A DNA stretch of 64,000 bases from an uncultured Lachnospiraceae bacterium (GCA_947382415.1 CANCYO010000002.1:1-64000); one strand, 5' to 3'; shown: positions 52,327-62,577, counted from the first letter of the stretch. Notes: generated from the sequence alone by a model not told the origin. Translations and numbers: made by a program.

Positions 52327-52371
52327 GAGTGTCGGGAAAGTTGTGGAAGAACTTTCCCGGCACTCTCTTTT
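52327..52371. terminator. Strong, probably bidirectional terminator
   Basis: A 16-bp stem, 52327-52342 with 52350-52365 (one G-T pair), 7-base loop. On the plus strand TCTTTTA follows; on the minus strand the stem is followed by TTTTTAT. It can end the MFS transcript and the convergent cyclic-nucleotide-domain gene. Confidence 0.88.
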
Positions 52372-52449
52372 ACTGTGCAATTATTATGTAATTACTGTAA
52401 AGTTAGCGTACAGTTACTGCACAACTACCGTGCGATACCTGTCCGCCGC

Positions 52450-54705
52450 CTAAATATCATAATACTGCCTTTCCTGCTCCAGCGTATCCGGCACCGGTGT
52501 GCCTGAATTGAGCAGTTTCTGGCGAAGCATATCGATCTGATGGCGCTTCTGGGCATTGCGTGTCCTGTGCTGCGCCAGAAGCTCGGCGTAGAGCGGATTG
52601 CTGTCGAGCTGGGTGCAGATTGATTTGGTGAAGGGACAGTAGGTGAAGAATATCTTTCGGGCCACCTTGTTCAGTCTGGGAGAGCCGTTGCCCTCAAACA
52701 TAACCCACTGCATATAGTCGCGCACAAACATTTCTTTGAAACTGTTTTTGGCCTGCAGCAGTCCCGAGCGCACCCGTTCCTTTGCCTCTGTACTCAGATC
52801 GTGATTCTTGCGGTAGAACTGAATATAGTCAAAGTATTCGCTGGTGAGGGAGCGCTCGCTGATATCGTTCCAGCGGCCGCCCTGAATACGTTTGCAAAGC
52901 TCCCAGCGGAACTCGCCGGTCAGGCGCAGGAAGGAGGTGGTCAGATCCTCCATATGGAAGATGGAAAAACACATCCGTCCGTGTGTGTTTCGCTTTTTGC
53001 CCTCAATCTCCTGCCACATGACGCTGCGGATGCCCATGTTGGGGAGCAGAATGACGTCGGGGAGATATTCCGTGTGGATATCCGTCTTGCCCATGACGTC
53101 AATGTGATCCATGTCCAGTCCGGTTCTGTAGAAAGCGGAGAAGTCCACCCGGCGGACCTGTTCGATAGCCTTCACCATCTTGGTGACGTTCACATAGGCC
53201 GCATCCAGCCCTTTCAGGGCATTTTCCTTCGCAAAGAGAGGACAGAAGGAGGCGGGGCGGCCGAAAGTCATCTTGTTTACGGAGGGGAAGAGATTCTGCA
53301 GCTCGTAATTGACCTTGCTCATGCTGTTGCTCTCCAGCTCCATAAGGTCGGTCTCCGTAATATTTCCGGTAAGCTTTTGCTTATGGATAAAATCGGTATA
53401 ATCCTGGTCAAACTCGTTGCGGCTGGGTTCCTTTCTGCCCTGGAAGATAGCCATCAGCCAGTGATAGAAGGTATAGAGGCCAAATTCGCCGGTATCGGTC
53501 ATATCGGCAGCCATGCGGCGGAGAGTTTCTGCATTTTCGGGGCCTGCAAGATCTTCGTCCACATAGCCGAAATAGAGGAACATCCACACGGGCGCGGGAA
53601 TGTTCTGCTCCTCTAGCGTCCGTTCAAAAATAGCGGTATAGAGTACATAAAACTCGTCGGTGATCGCTCTTCGCAGCGCACACACTTTGTCCTCCGTGGA
53701 GCTTTTGTCCGGAAGCTGCTTGTAAGCCAGAACATGTTTGCGGAAGGAATCAGCGATACCCAGATTCTGTCCCGCAAAATCCAGAATGATATTTAAGGAT
53801 CCCGTCAGCTCCGTGGAGAGATCGGCAGAATGCGTGGTTTCTTTGGCGGTAGGATTCAGGTTGTCGGTAAACTGTTTCATGCGGGCTTCTGCCTGTTCGC
53901 CCGAAATGACAAGCTTGCCTTCAAACTGTTCCTTCATGCGGCGGATATCGTCCAACAGGCCGGGTTTGGCCTCACAGCTATTGTCCAGTTTATAGTACAG
54001 AGACGTGTAGAAGTCAAACAGGTCGTTGCCGCTCTCATTAAAATAAAAGGCGGATATCTGCTGCTGATAGTTGAAACGGCTCTCAAGCCCCGTCCACGCG
54101 TTCTGAAAGTCCAGGCTTCCCCGATGGAGTACGCCCATGGATACAGAGGATTCCCGAATGAATTCCTTAAAATGTTCCCCGGCGTATATATGGGCCAGCC
54201 CCAGATAATAGCCGTTGAGCCAGAATTCTGCGGATTCCTCCTCCAGATAGGCGCTCTGCTCCTCAAGACCGCTCAGGCTTCGGGGCTTGATCAGATACCG
54301 TTCACAGAGTCCCCGATATTTCTCATAATCGTCCATCAGGCTGCGGTAGAGACCGCTGCAGGTGACTTCGGACAGGGCGAGACGGCTTTGCACCGTATTA
54401 ATCTGGCGGCAGGCCGAGAGCAGAAAGAATCTGGCCATATCCGCATTTTTCTGCATCAGGTCGCTCAGCACATTGACGCTTGACAGGGGGTAGGTCAGAA
54501 GAGTTGCGTTCTCCAGCACCGTGTAGTTCAGAAAATGTATCTCGGAACAGATTTCACAGATGCCGATGATGTCCCCTTTGCCAAGCAGATAAAATCCCCC
54601 GGGATAGTCTACGCGCACTTTGCCGTCAGTGATCAGGTGCAGGGCAGTCATGGGCTGCCCGTATGTATAAATTGCTTTTCCTTTTTCCAATGTAATTCCA
54701 GCCAT
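52450..54705 (-). CDS. Large cyclic-nucleotide-binding-domain protein of unknown function
   Basis: 751 aa. Residues 1-about 120 form a Crp-type cyclic-nucleotide-binding domain (ITLEKGKAIYTYGQPMTALHLITDGKVRVDYPGGFYLLGKGDIIGICEICSEIHFLNYTVLENATLLTYPL) but the phosphate-binding RExA motif is not obvious, so the ligand is uncertain. There is no C-terminal HTH. Instead come about 600 residues of mostly helical, unrecognised sequence with many conserved-looking Trp/Tyr/Phe (DGRPASFCPLF-like, FRWELCKRIQGGRW, YMQWVMFEGNGSPRLNKVARKIFFTYCPFTKSIC). No membrane span. Convergent with the MFS gene across a shared terminator. Confidence 0.8.
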   Translation of the reverse strand: MAGITLEKGKAIYTYGQPMTALHLITDGKVRVDYPGGFYLLGKGDIIGICEICSEIHFLNYTVLENATLLTYPLSSVNVLSDLMQKNADMARFFLLSACRQINTVQSRLALSEVTCSGLYRSLMDDYEKYRGLCERYLIKPRSLSGLEEQSAYLEEESAEFWLNGYYLGLAHIYAGEHFKEFIRESSVSMGVLHRGSLDFQNAWTGLESRFNYQQQISAFYFNESGNDLFDFYTSLYYKLDNSCEAKPGLLDDIRRMKEQFEGKLVISGEQAEARMKQFTDNLNPTAKETTHSADLSTELTGSLNIILDFAGQNLGIADSFRKHVLAYKQLPDKSSTEDKVCALRRAITDEFYVLYTAIFERTLEEQNIPAPVWMFLYFGYVDEDLAGPENAETLRRMAADMTDTGEFGLYTFYHWLMAIFQGRKEPSRNEFDQDYTDFIHKQKLTGNITETDLMELESNSMSKVNYELQNLFPSVNKMTFGRPASFCPLFAKENALKGLDAAYVNVTKMVKAIEQVRRVDFSAFYRTGLDMDHIDVMGKTDIHTEYLPDVILLPNMGIRSVMWQEIEGKKRNTHGRMCFSIFHMEDLTTSFLRLTGEFRWELCKRIQGGRWNDISERSLTSEYFDYIQFYRKNHDLSTEAKERVRSGLLQAKNSFKEMFVRDYMQWVMFEGNGSPRLNKVARKIFFTYCPFTKSICTQLDSNPLYAELLAQHRTRNAQKRHQIDMLRQKLLNSGTPVPDTLEQERQYYDI

Positions 54706-54832
54706 AATTATACCTCCAGCTATAGTATACTACAAAACCATATAAATTTTCTACTGTACTTTTACTAAAAATGTGATAAAATAAAAATACATATGTGTCA
54801 GTTTCTGCGATAGATGTCTGGAGGTAGGGAAA

Positions 54833-55306
54833 ATGGAACAGGAAATAGAGTACAGGCAGCGTCAGCTGGAGGAATATAAGGCAGCGCTGGCGCCTCTTCT
54901 GCGGTATCTGCCGTGGCTGGAGCAGAGCGCGGGCAAAAGCGCCAGCAGAAATTACAGCGGTGCGGAGGTGGGGGAACAGATACTGAGCTTCCCGGTCTAT
55001 GACGGCACCCTGTTAAATTTTGTGCGGGATGCCAAAAAGTCGTCTTTTATGGATCGCAATTATCGTTATATATATACCCGCAACCGGATTCAGAATCATG
55101 CGGATGAGCGCAGGTTGATCCAGAAGGCGGGCCTGAAGGAATGGGGAATTCTCTGCGGTATTCTGTCTAAATATGTATTGGGCGGGCAGACAAAAGGGAC
55201 GTACTGGAGCGAGGCGGTACAGGAGCAGATTTTTTATCTGGTCATCAGACAGATGAATGAGATCATAAAGTATTGGGACAAGAAGGACAGGCCCCAGGGG
55301 ATATAG
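54833..55306 (+). CDS. DUF6508-like conserved protein
   Basis: 157 aa. Core LLRYLPWLE ... SFPVYDGTLLNFVRDAKKSSFMDRNYRYIYTRNRIQNHADERRLIQKAGLKEWGILCGILSKYVLGGQTKGTYWSEAVQEQIFYLVIRQMNEIIKYWD fits what I recall of DUF6508 proteins (SKYVLGGRTKGxxWSEAVxEGIF). Function unknown. Precedes the TetR gene by 33 bases in the same direction. Confidence 0.75.
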   Translation: MEQEIEYRQRQLEEYKAALAPLLRYLPWLEQSAGKSASRNYSGAEVGEQILSFPVYDGTLLNFVRDAKKSSFMDRNYRYIYTRNRIQNHADERRLIQKAGLKEWGILCGILSKYVLGGQTKGTYWSEAVQEQIFYLVIRQMNEIIKYWDKKDRPQGI

Positions 55307-55339
55307 GGCATACAGATATGAGAAAGGCATGGATCATAC

Positions 55340-55924
55340 ATGGGTGATAAGTCAGTACAGAAGAAGCGCTATATTGTGGAGACGGCCAGAAGGGTCTTTA
55401 TGGAGAAGGGATTCAAGAAAGTGACCATGAAGGACATTGTGGAGGCCTGCGATATCAGCCGCGGCGGTCTGTATCTTTATTTTGAGAACACAAGTCAGAT
55501 TTTTGCAGAGGTTTTAAAGCTTGAGACTGAGGAAGCCGACGATGTGTTTTCCGGGAGTATTGCCGAGGATGCCACGGCTGTGGATATCCTTCTGCTCTTT
55601 TTGAAGGAGCAGAAGAAAGAGATCCTCAGAAGGAAGGATACATTGACTCAGGCAATCTATGAATATTATTTTGAGCATAATCTGCCCAAGCGGGATAATA
55701 TATTGAAAAAGCAGTTTGATTCTGCCGCCAAGGTCATCGAGAAGCTGATCGAGACCGGGGTGGACAACGGGGAATTCATCTGTGACGACTGTGCGGGGAC
55801 GGCCCGGAATATCATGTTTGTGCTGGAGGGACTCAAGATTTCAGCCCAGACCACGGGTATCACTTCGGATGTGGTGGATCAGGAACTAATGTACATACTG
55901 CGCGGAATTGGAGCAGATGACTGA
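55340..55924 (+). CDS. TetR/AcrR-family regulator
   Basis: 194 aa. N-terminal TetR HTH (KKRYIVETARRVFMEKGFKKVTMKDIVEACDISRGGLYLYFENTSQIFAEVLK, residues about 8-60) and a helical ligand/dimer domain. Ends 59 bases before purL, no terminator between; probably unrelated to purines, with the regulated target not apparent. Confidence 0.9.
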   Translation: MGDKSVQKKRYIVETARRVFMEKGFKKVTMKDIVEACDISRGGLYLYFENTSQIFAEVLKLETEEADDVFSGSIAEDATAVDILLLFLKEQKKEILRRKDTLTQAIYEYYFEHNLPKRDNILKKQFDSAAKVIEKLIETGVDNGEFICDDCAGTARNIMFVLEGLKISAQTTGITSDVVDQELMYILRGIGADD

Positions 55925-55982
55925 GAAAGTCAATGCTGTTTCAGGATATGATTCAGAAATATTTGGAGGAAAATGGAAGATC

Positions 55983-58900
55983 ATGGGAAACGTAAGGCGT
56001 ATTTATGTGGAGAAAAAGGAGCCGTTTGCAGTCAAGGCGAGAGAACTGCACGAAGAGCTGAAGAATTATCTTGGCATCCGGGCAGACAGAGTCCGTGTAT
56101 TCATCCGCTATGATGTGGAGAATATTTCGGACGAAGTGTTTGAGAGAGCCTGCAGGACCGTATTTGCGGAGCCTCCGGTGGACGAGCTCTATGAGGAGAG
56201 CATTGAGATTCCCGCGGACGGACATGTGTTTTCCGTGGAGTTTCTCCCCGGACAGTTTGACCAGAGAGCGGATTCGGCAGTGCAGTGTATACAATTTTTG
56301 GATGAGAACGAGAATCCTGTCATCAGGACTGCGGTGACCTATCTGATACAGGGTCACATCAGCGGGGAAGAGTTCTCCCGTATCAAAGCCTATTGCATTA
56401 ATCCCGTGGATTCCAGAGAGACAGATATGGTAAAGCCCGACACATTGATCTCGGTGTTCGACGAGCCCGCGGATGTAGCGGTCTTTGAGGGTTTTGCAGA
56501 TATGCGGGAGAGGGAGCTTGAAAAGCTTTATGACTCCTTGGGACTTGCCATGACCTTCAAGGATTTTCTCCATATTCAAAAGTATTTTCATGACGATGAG
56601 AAACGCGACCCTTCCATGACGGAGATCCGCGTACTGGATACCTACTGGTCCGATCACTGCCGTCATACCACTTTCTCCACGGAACTCAAAGAGGTGGAGT
56701 TTGGCGAGGGGTACTATCGTTCTCCCATCGAGACGACCTATCAGAGTTACCTGGACACCAGAGCGGAGATTTTCGCGGGCAGAGAAGATAAATTTGTCTG
56801 CCTGATGGATCTGGCGCTGATGGCCATGCGCAAATTAAAAAAAGACGGAAAACTCTCGGATATGGAAGAGTCCGATGAGATCAACGCCTGTTCCGTAATA
56901 GTCCCGGTGGAGATGGATTATGGCGATTATACGGAAACAGAGGAGTGGCTGGTATTCTTCAAAAACGAGACGCACAATCATCCCACGGAGATCGAGCCCT
57001 TCGGCGGCGCGGCCACCTGTCTGGGAGGCGCAATCCGCGATCCTCTGTCCGGCCGCGGCTATGTGTATCAGGCCATGCGCGTCACGGGCGCGGCAGACCC
57101 TACGGTTCCCGTGTCGGAGACGCTCAAGGGTAAGCTCTCCCAGAAGAAGCTTGTGCGGGGCGCGGCTGCCGGATATTCTTCCTACGGCAATCAGATCGGT
57201 CTGGCCACAGGCTTTGTAAAAGAGATTTATCATCCTGATTATGTGGCTAAGAGAATGGAGATCGGCGCCGTGATGGGCGCGGCTCCCAGAAAGAACGTGA
57301 AGCGTGAGACTTCTGATCCCGGCGACATCATCATTTTGCTGGGAGGACGCACCGGCAGAGACGGCTGCGGCGGAGCTACAGGCTCCTCCAAGGTTCACAC
57401 GGAAAGCTCCATCGAGACCTGCGGAGCGGAGGTGCAGAAGGGTAATGCGCCCACGGAGAGAAAGATTCAGAGGCTGTTCCGACGTGCGGAGGTCAGCCGG
57501 CTGATCAAGAAATGTAATGATTTTGGCGCGGGCGGTGTGTCCGTGGCCATCGGAGAGCTGGCTGACGGCCTCTCGGTGGATCTGGATAAGGTGCCCAAGA
57601 AATATGCGGGCCTTGACGGCACGGAGCTTGCAATCTCCGAGTCTCAGGAGCGTATGGCGGTTGTGGTTGCCCCCGCGGATGTGGCGGAATTCCTTGGCTA
57701 TGCGGCGGAGGAAAATCTGGAGGCCGTGGAGGTGGCTGTGGTCACTGAGGAGCCCAGACTGGTGCTCAACTGGCGCGGCAGGCAGATTGTGAATCTGAAG
57801 CGGGCGTTTCTGGACACCAATGGCGCCCATCAGGAGACTTGTGTCAGGGTGGATATTCCCTCGGAGGAGGAAAATTATTTTGATAAATGGTCCGTTCCCG
57901 CAGTGGGAGAATGTCTGGAAGCCGGCGATGTAAAAGGAGCCTGGCTGACGCTTCTGAACGATCTCAACGTCTGCTCCCAGAAGGGACTGGTGGAGATGTT
58001 CGACTCCTCCATCGGCGCGGGCAGCGTTTTGATGCCCTATGGCGGTAAATATCAGTTGACGGAGACACAGTCCATGGTGGCGAAACTTCCGGTGCTGCGG
58101 GGCAGAACCGATACCGTGACCATGATGGCTCACGGCTTCGACCCGTATCTGTCCTCCTGGAGTCCCTACCACGGCGCGATCTATGCGGTGGTGGAGTCCA
58201 TGGCGAAGATTGTGGCCTCCGGCGGCGACTATAAGAAGATCCGGTTTACGTTCCAGGAGTATTTCCGCAGGATGACCGGCGACCCTGCGCGTTGGAGCCA
58301 GCCCTTTGCGGCGCTTTTGGGAGCCTATGACGCACAGATCGGATTCGGGCTGCCTTCTATCGGAGGCAAGGACAGTATGTCCGGTACCTTCAACGATATT
58401 GATGTTCCGCCCACGCTGGTATCCTTTGCAGTGGATGTGGCAAAGAGCGGAGATATCATTACTCCGGAATTGAAGCAGCCCGGCAATGTGTTGGTGCGCT
58501 TTAGAATAGAAAAGGACGATTTTGATATTCCCATGTATGACGATGTGGCTGCTCTGTATGATTATGTGAGCGGTCTCATGCAGGAAAAGGCTATTGTTTC
58601 CGCGTATGCGGCGGATGCCAGAGGCGTGGCGGCAGCATTGTCCAAGATGGCCTTTGGCAATAAGCTGGGCGTGAAGACTGACGATGAAGTGACCACGGAT
58701 GATCTGTTCGATAATGCGCTGGGGGACATTGTGGCGGAGGTGCTGCCTGGGAAGCTGTCCTCCCTGCTTGATTCCGAGTATGACGTGACGCTCATCGGCA
58801 CAGTGACGCAGCAGGCGGAATTTGCCATGGGAGATGTGAGGATCACCATGGAGGAGGCGCTTGATGCCTGGACCTCCAAACTGGAGAAGGTATTCCCCAC

Positions 58901-59780
58901 CAAAGCGGTACGGAACACAGACGCAGTGGAGAGCAAATGCTATAAGGCGGACAGTGTTTATGTGTGCAGACATAAGATTGCAAAGCCCACGGTATTTATT
59001 CCGGTGTTCCCCGGAACCAATTGTGAGTATGATTCGGCCCGGGCCTTCGAGCGGGCAGGGGCTCATGTGATAACGAAAGTGTTTAAGAATCTGACGCCTC
59101 AGGATATCCGCAGTTCTGTGGAGGAGTACGAAAAAGCCATCGGGCAGGCACAGATTATCATGTTCCCCGGAGGGTTTTCTGCGGGCGACGAACCCGACGG
59201 CAGCGCAAAGTTTTTTGCCACCGCGTTCCAGAACGAGAGGATGAAGGAGGCGGTGATGAAGCTGCTTCATGAGAGAGACGGTCTGGCGCTGGGTATCTGT
59301 AACGGTTTTCAGGCGCTGATCAAGTTAGGACTGGTGCCTCATGGAGAGATCGTGGGACAGAAGGCAGATTCTCCCACGCTGACCTTCAACACCATCAACC
59401 GCCATATCTCCAAGATGGCTTACACAAAGGTCGTTTCCAACAAGTCCCCCTGGCTGCAGGGCGCGACGCCCGGCGAGACCTACTGCAATCCCGCTTCACA
59501 TGGCGAGGGGCGATTTGTTGCACCGAAAGAATGGATTGACAAGTTGTTTGCGAACGGGCAGGTGGCTACCCAGTATGCGGATCCTGCAGGCAATGTCAGC
59601 ATGGATGAGGAGTATAATATCAATGGTTCTTACTGTGCCATCGAGGGCATTACTTCCCCCGACGGCCGGTGCTTCGGCAAGATGGTGCATTCCGAGAGAC
59701 GCGACAGCGCGGTGGCGATGAATATTTACGGCGAGCAGGACATGAAGATATTTGAATCCGGAGTTGCTTATTTCGGTTAG
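55983..59780 (+). CDS. purL: Phosphoribosylformylglycinamidine synthase
   Basis: Fourth step of purine synthesis (FGAR to FGAM with glutamine and ATP). Single large chain, 1265 aa from ATG 55983; the in-frame ATG 55908 would overlap tetR. PurS-like N-terminal part, two FGAM synthase halves (HNHPTEIEPFGGAATCLGGAIRD at about 330; GGRTGRDGCGGATGSSK; SIGGKDSMSGTF) and a C-terminal class I glutamine amidotransferase domain (about 1000-1265) with catalytic Cys in ALGICNGFQALIKLGL and NPASHGEGRF. Length matches the clostridial long form. No purine riboswitch or PurBox is evident upstream. Confidence 0.95.
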   Translation: MGNVRRIYVEKKEPFAVKARELHEELKNYLGIRADRVRVFIRYDVENISDEVFERACRTVFAEPPVDELYEESIEIPADGHVFSVEFLPGQFDQRADSAVQCIQFLDENENPVIRTAVTYLIQGHISGEEFSRIKAYCINPVDSRETDMVKPDTLISVFDEPADVAVFEGFADMRERELEKLYDSLGLAMTFKDFLHIQKYFHDDEKRDPSMTEIRVLDTYWSDHCRHTTFSTELKEVEFGEGYYRSPIETTYQSYLDTRAEIFAGREDKFVCLMDLALMAMRKLKKDGKLSDMEESDEINACSVIVPVEMDYGDYTETEEWLVFFKNETHNHPTEIEPFGGAATCLGGAIRDPLSGRGYVYQAMRVTGAADPTVPVSETLKGKLSQKKLVRGAAAGYSSYGNQIGLATGFVKEIYHPDYVAKRMEIGAVMGAAPRKNVKRETSDPGDIIILLGGRTGRDGCGGATGSSKVHTESSIETCGAEVQKGNAPTERKIQRLFRRAEVSRLIKKCNDFGAGGVSVAIGELADGLSVDLDKVPKKYAGLDGTELAISESQERMAVVVAPADVAEFLGYAAEENLEAVEVAVVTEEPRLVLNWRGRQIVNLKRAFLDTNGAHQETCVRVDIPSEEENYFDKWSVPAVGECLEAGDVKGAWLTLLNDLNVCSQKGLVEMFDSSIGAGSVLMPYGGKYQLTETQSMVAKLPVLRGRTDTVTMMAHGFDPYLSSWSPYHGAIYAVVESMAKIVASGGDYKKIRFTFQEYFRRMTGDPARWSQPFAALLGAYDAQIGFGLPSIGGKDSMSGTFNDIDVPPTLVSFAVDVAKSGDIITPELKQPGNVLVRFRIEKDDFDIPMYDDVAALYDYVSGLMQEKAIVSAYAADARGVAAALSKMAFGNKLGVKTDDEVTTDDLFDNALGDIVAEVLPGKLSSLLDSEYDVTLIGTVTQQAEFAMGDVRITMEEALDAWTSKLEKVFPTKAVRNTDAVESKCYKADSVYVCRHKIAKPTVFIPVFPGTNCEYDSARAFERAGAHVITKVFKNLTPQDIRSSVEEYEKAIGQAQIIMFPGGFSAGDEPDGSAKFFATAFQNERMKEAVMKLLHERDGLALGICNGFQALIKLGLVPHGEIVGQKADSPTLTFNTINRHISKMAYTKVVSNKSPWLQGATPGETYCNPASHGEGRFVAPKEWIDKLFANGQVATQYADPAGNVSMDEEYNINGSYCAIEGITSPDGRCFGKMVHSERRDSAVAMNIYGEQDMKIFESGVAYFG

Positions 59781-59837
59781 CAGAGTGTGCCGGAGGGAAA
59801 CCGGACGAAATTTACATTTATGGAGAGAGGTGTTTGT

Positions 59838-61064
59838 ATGTTAGCAGTATTGATTCCGCTTTTTGACGATAAGATGTCAGTGAGCGCGTATTCCATTTTT
59901 ACCCAGAGGAATAATCTGTTGCTGAATCCTGCCATGCAGGGAACGGGACAGCATGACGGAGCCGCCCGGGTGGAGGGTCTGGAGCTGGTTCGCAGCGTGG
60001 GTCTGGAGACATTGGCAGATGACAAGGAAGTGTTTGTGCCTGTGACCAATATCTCGATATTTGCCGATCTGGAAAGTGAGTGCAATGCCGCGCCGGAACG
60101 GCTTGTCTTGCTGATTGACAATACCATTCCTCCCATTGAAATGTATATTAATCGTCTCAGGGAACTGAAGGAGAAAGGCTACAAGCTGGCCATACGGAAG
60201 CTGGCCGTATCTGAATTTGAGAACTATCGCGAGGTTCTGTCCCTGATGGATTATGTGCTCCTGAATAATCACAAGATCGCAATTGACAAGGCCAAGATTT
60301 ATTTTGGCAAGCTCTTTCCGAATGTAAAGCTCTGTGCGGGCAATATCGACGATATGGAGATTTATGAGTCTCTGGTGGCGCAGGGCGGATACAGTCTGTA
60401 TGAGGGCAGTTTTTACCGGCTTCCGGTGGCCAAGGGAGATCATCAGGTAGCGCCCTTGAAGCTTAACTATATTGAACTCCTCAATATTGTCAATGCTGAC
60501 GATTTCGATCTGCAGAGAGCGGCGGACATCATCGGGCGGGACACGGCTCTGACGATCTCACTGCTTGGTATGGTGAACCGTATGACAGTCAATTCCGAGA
60601 TTGCAAGCATTCGACATGCAGCGGCAATGCTGGGACAGAAGGAGTTGAAGAGATGGATCAACACGGCTGTGGCCGGGCAGTTATATGCGGATAAGCCCAG
60701 CGAAGTCACCAGACTTTCCCTGCTTCGGGCCAGATTTGCCGAGAACCTGGCAGGCGGTTTTGGGTTGGCCATGCAGAAGGATGAATTGTTCCTGATGGGT
60801 CTGTTCTCCGTGCTGGATGTAATTTTGGAGAAACCCATGAAAGAGGCTCTGGAGTACATGAAAGTGACCGGAGAGATCAGGAAAGCGCTGCTGGATCGGA
60901 GCGGTCTTCTGGCGCCTGTATATGAGTTCATGCTGACATATGAATGCGCAGACTGGCAGGAGGTGTCCCGCCAGATGATATTGAAGAATCTGGATGACGA
61001 TAGGGTGCAGAATGCATATACGGATGCTCTTGAATGGTATAGAAACCTGATTGTAAAGGATTAA
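59838..61064 (+). CDS. YuxH-like protein: degenerate EAL plus HDOD domain
   Basis: Start ATG 59838 (AGAGAGGTG upstream), 408 aa. N-terminal 200 residues resemble an EAL domain with the EAL/catalytic acidic residues lost (IRKLAVSEFENY, SLYEGSFYRLP at the end where active domains read QGxxxSxP). C-terminal HDOD domain (about 205-400: LNYIELLNIVNADDFDLQRAADIIGRDTALTISLLGMVNR ... IRHAAAMLGQKELKRWI). Likely a c-di-GMP-independent signalling scaffold. Located 57 bases after purL. Confidence 0.82.
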   Translation: MLAVLIPLFDDKMSVSAYSIFTQRNNLLLNPAMQGTGQHDGAARVEGLELVRSVGLETLADDKEVFVPVTNISIFADLESECNAAPERLVLLIDNTIPPIEMYINRLRELKEKGYKLAIRKLAVSEFENYREVLSLMDYVLLNNHKIAIDKAKIYFGKLFPNVKLCAGNIDDMEIYESLVAQGGYSLYEGSFYRLPVAKGDHQVAPLKLNYIELLNIVNADDFDLQRAADIIGRDTALTISLLGMVNRMTVNSEIASIRHAAAMLGQKELKRWINTAVAGQLYADKPSEVTRLSLLRARFAENLAGGFGLAMQKDELFLMGLFSVLDVILEKPMKEALEYMKVTGEIRKALLDRSGLLAPVYEFMLTYECADWQEVSRQMILKNLDDDRVQNAYTDALEWYRNLIVKD

Positions 61065-61111
61065 ATTCCGGAAGATCAGAATCAAAAATACGGAATTGTG
61101 ACAGGAAAAAT

Positions 61112-62515
61112 ATGGCAGATATTAAAGCTGGATTATCCGGCAGAGATGCAAATTTCAGAGAGGAAAGCTTAAACGGCAGTCTGTGGAAGGTTCTATTATC
61201 CGTGGGACTGCCGCTGGCATTATATCAGAGCCTGAACCAGCTATTTAAGATACTGGACACGATGATGGCCTCCCATATCAGCAGCCAGTCGGTGTCTGCG
61301 GTGGCGTATCTGTCTCAGATCAGCATTTTTCTGAGCTCTATTGGGGCGGGACTGGCCGTGGGGTCCGGTATTCGGATCAGCCGCGCTTATGGTGAGGGGG
61401 ATTATCGGCTGGTAAAGCAGCGGGTCAGCAGTCTCTATGCGATCTGCGTGGTCACCGGAGTGGTGATCCTTGCGGCAATTTTTCCTTTTGTGGAGGAATT
61501 TCTTGCCATGGCAGGGACTCCCGGACCTTTGATCGAGGAGGGAGGCGCTTATTTTCGCGTGGAGCTGGTGTGTCTTGTGGTGCAGGTGTTCAATGGGGTC
61601 TATATATCCGTGGAGCGCGCCAGAGGCAATTCCAGAAAGATTATGTACCTGAATTTTATTGTGATAGCGGTGAAGCTGGGCCTGACGGCATTTTTTGTCT
61701 ATGTTCTGGAGGGAGATCTGGTGATGATCTCCTGGGCGTCTCTGATTTCTCAGGTAATGCTGGCGCTTTTGGGCGTGGCAAACAGTCTCAAAGATGCCGA
61801 CAATGCTTTTGGTTTTTCTCTGAGAGCGGTGACGTTAAGGAGAACGGTGGTGGGCCCCATGGTAAGTCAGTCTTTTCCTGTGATGGTGGAAAAGATGGCC
61901 TTTGCCTTCGGCAAGACGGTGATCAATGCCATGAGCGTGGTATATGGCGAGCTCACTGTGGGGGCGCTGGGAGTGTCCAACAATCTGGGCGGTATCGGAA
62001 CGAATCCGCAGAACGGGATTCAGGAGGGCGGAGCGGCGATTATCAGTCAGAATATGGGGGCCGGAAAGCCTGAGCGGGCGATTGCGGCTTTTTGGCGTGT
62101 GCTGATGCTGAATCTGATCATCGGTGCATTCTTCATGGTGCTGACGCTGGTATTTCTCGATCCGCTCGCCGGGTGGTTTGACGGGAAAGATCCTTTGTTT
62201 CACCAACTGATCATGGATGTCTATCAATATGAGGCGTTGGGTGTACTGACTCTGGGAATCAATGCTTCCGTCATGTCTCTGCTCTACGGTCTGGGCAAGA
62301 CGAAGCTTACGCTGGTCATCAATTTTTCACGGGTGTTTATCTTTCGGATTCCCGTGCTCTGGGCGCTGCAGCGCTTTACAGCTCTGGGAGCGGAGAGCGT
62401 GGGAATTGTAATGCTGGTGAGCAATGTCTCCGTGGGTGTTGTGGCGGCTGTTGTGGCGGCTGTGGTGATCCGCGGGCTGCGCAGACAGGTTGAACTATCG
62501 CGCTGTGAAGGCTGA
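61112..62515 (+). CDS. MATE-family efflux transporter
   Basis: 467 aa, 12 helices in two MatE halves (SVGLPLALYQSLNQLFKILDTMMASHISSQSVSAVAYLSQISIFLSSIGAGLAVGSGIRISRAYGEGD; GGIGTNPQNGIQEGGAAIISQNMGAGKPERA). DinF/NorM-like Na+- or H+-driven exporter of drugs or metabolites; the substrate is unknown. Downstream of the YuxH-like gene with a 47-base gap; stop at 62515. Confidence 0.92.
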   Translation: MADIKAGLSGRDANFREESLNGSLWKVLLSVGLPLALYQSLNQLFKILDTMMASHISSQSVSAVAYLSQISIFLSSIGAGLAVGSGIRISRAYGEGDYRLVKQRVSSLYAICVVTGVVILAAIFPFVEEFLAMAGTPGPLIEEGGAYFRVELVCLVVQVFNGVYISVERARGNSRKIMYLNFIVIAVKLGLTAFFVYVLEGDLVMISWASLISQVMLALLGVANSLKDADNAFGFSLRAVTLRRTVVGPMVSQSFPVMVEKMAFAFGKTVINAMSVVYGELTVGALGVSNNLGGIGTNPQNGIQEGGAAIISQNMGAGKPERAIAAFWRVLMLNLIIGAFFMVLTLVFLDPLAGWFDGKDPLFHQLIMDVYQYEALGVLTLGINASVMSLLYGLGKTKLTLVINFSRVFIFRIPVLWALQRFTALGAESVGIVMLVSNVSVGVVAAVVAAVVIRGLRRQVELSRCEG

Positions 62516-62548
62516 AATGAGAAAAATGCAGGTGCATAAATATATTAC

Positions 62549-62577
62549 TTGACAGAAAACGGGTCATGTCTTACAAT
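62549..62577 (+). promoter_or_regulatory. Promoter of the Rpn-type nuclease gene
   Basis: TTGACA (62549-62554), 17 bases, TACAAT (62572-62577). It is 181 bases before the ATG, leaving a long 5' leader that includes a small hairpin TGGCAG-TT-CTGCCA near 62620. Confidence 0.7.

Noticed and set aside
55925..55982. Purine riboswitch before purL
   Set aside because: The gap of 58 bases is too short and shows no aptamer pattern.
56835..59270. Open frame of 811 codons on the minus strand opposite purL
   Set aside because: His/Arg/Leu-rich shadow of a high-confidence gene, with no SD or domain. The same applies to the minus-strand frames opposite vanG, radA, mnhD copies and cls.
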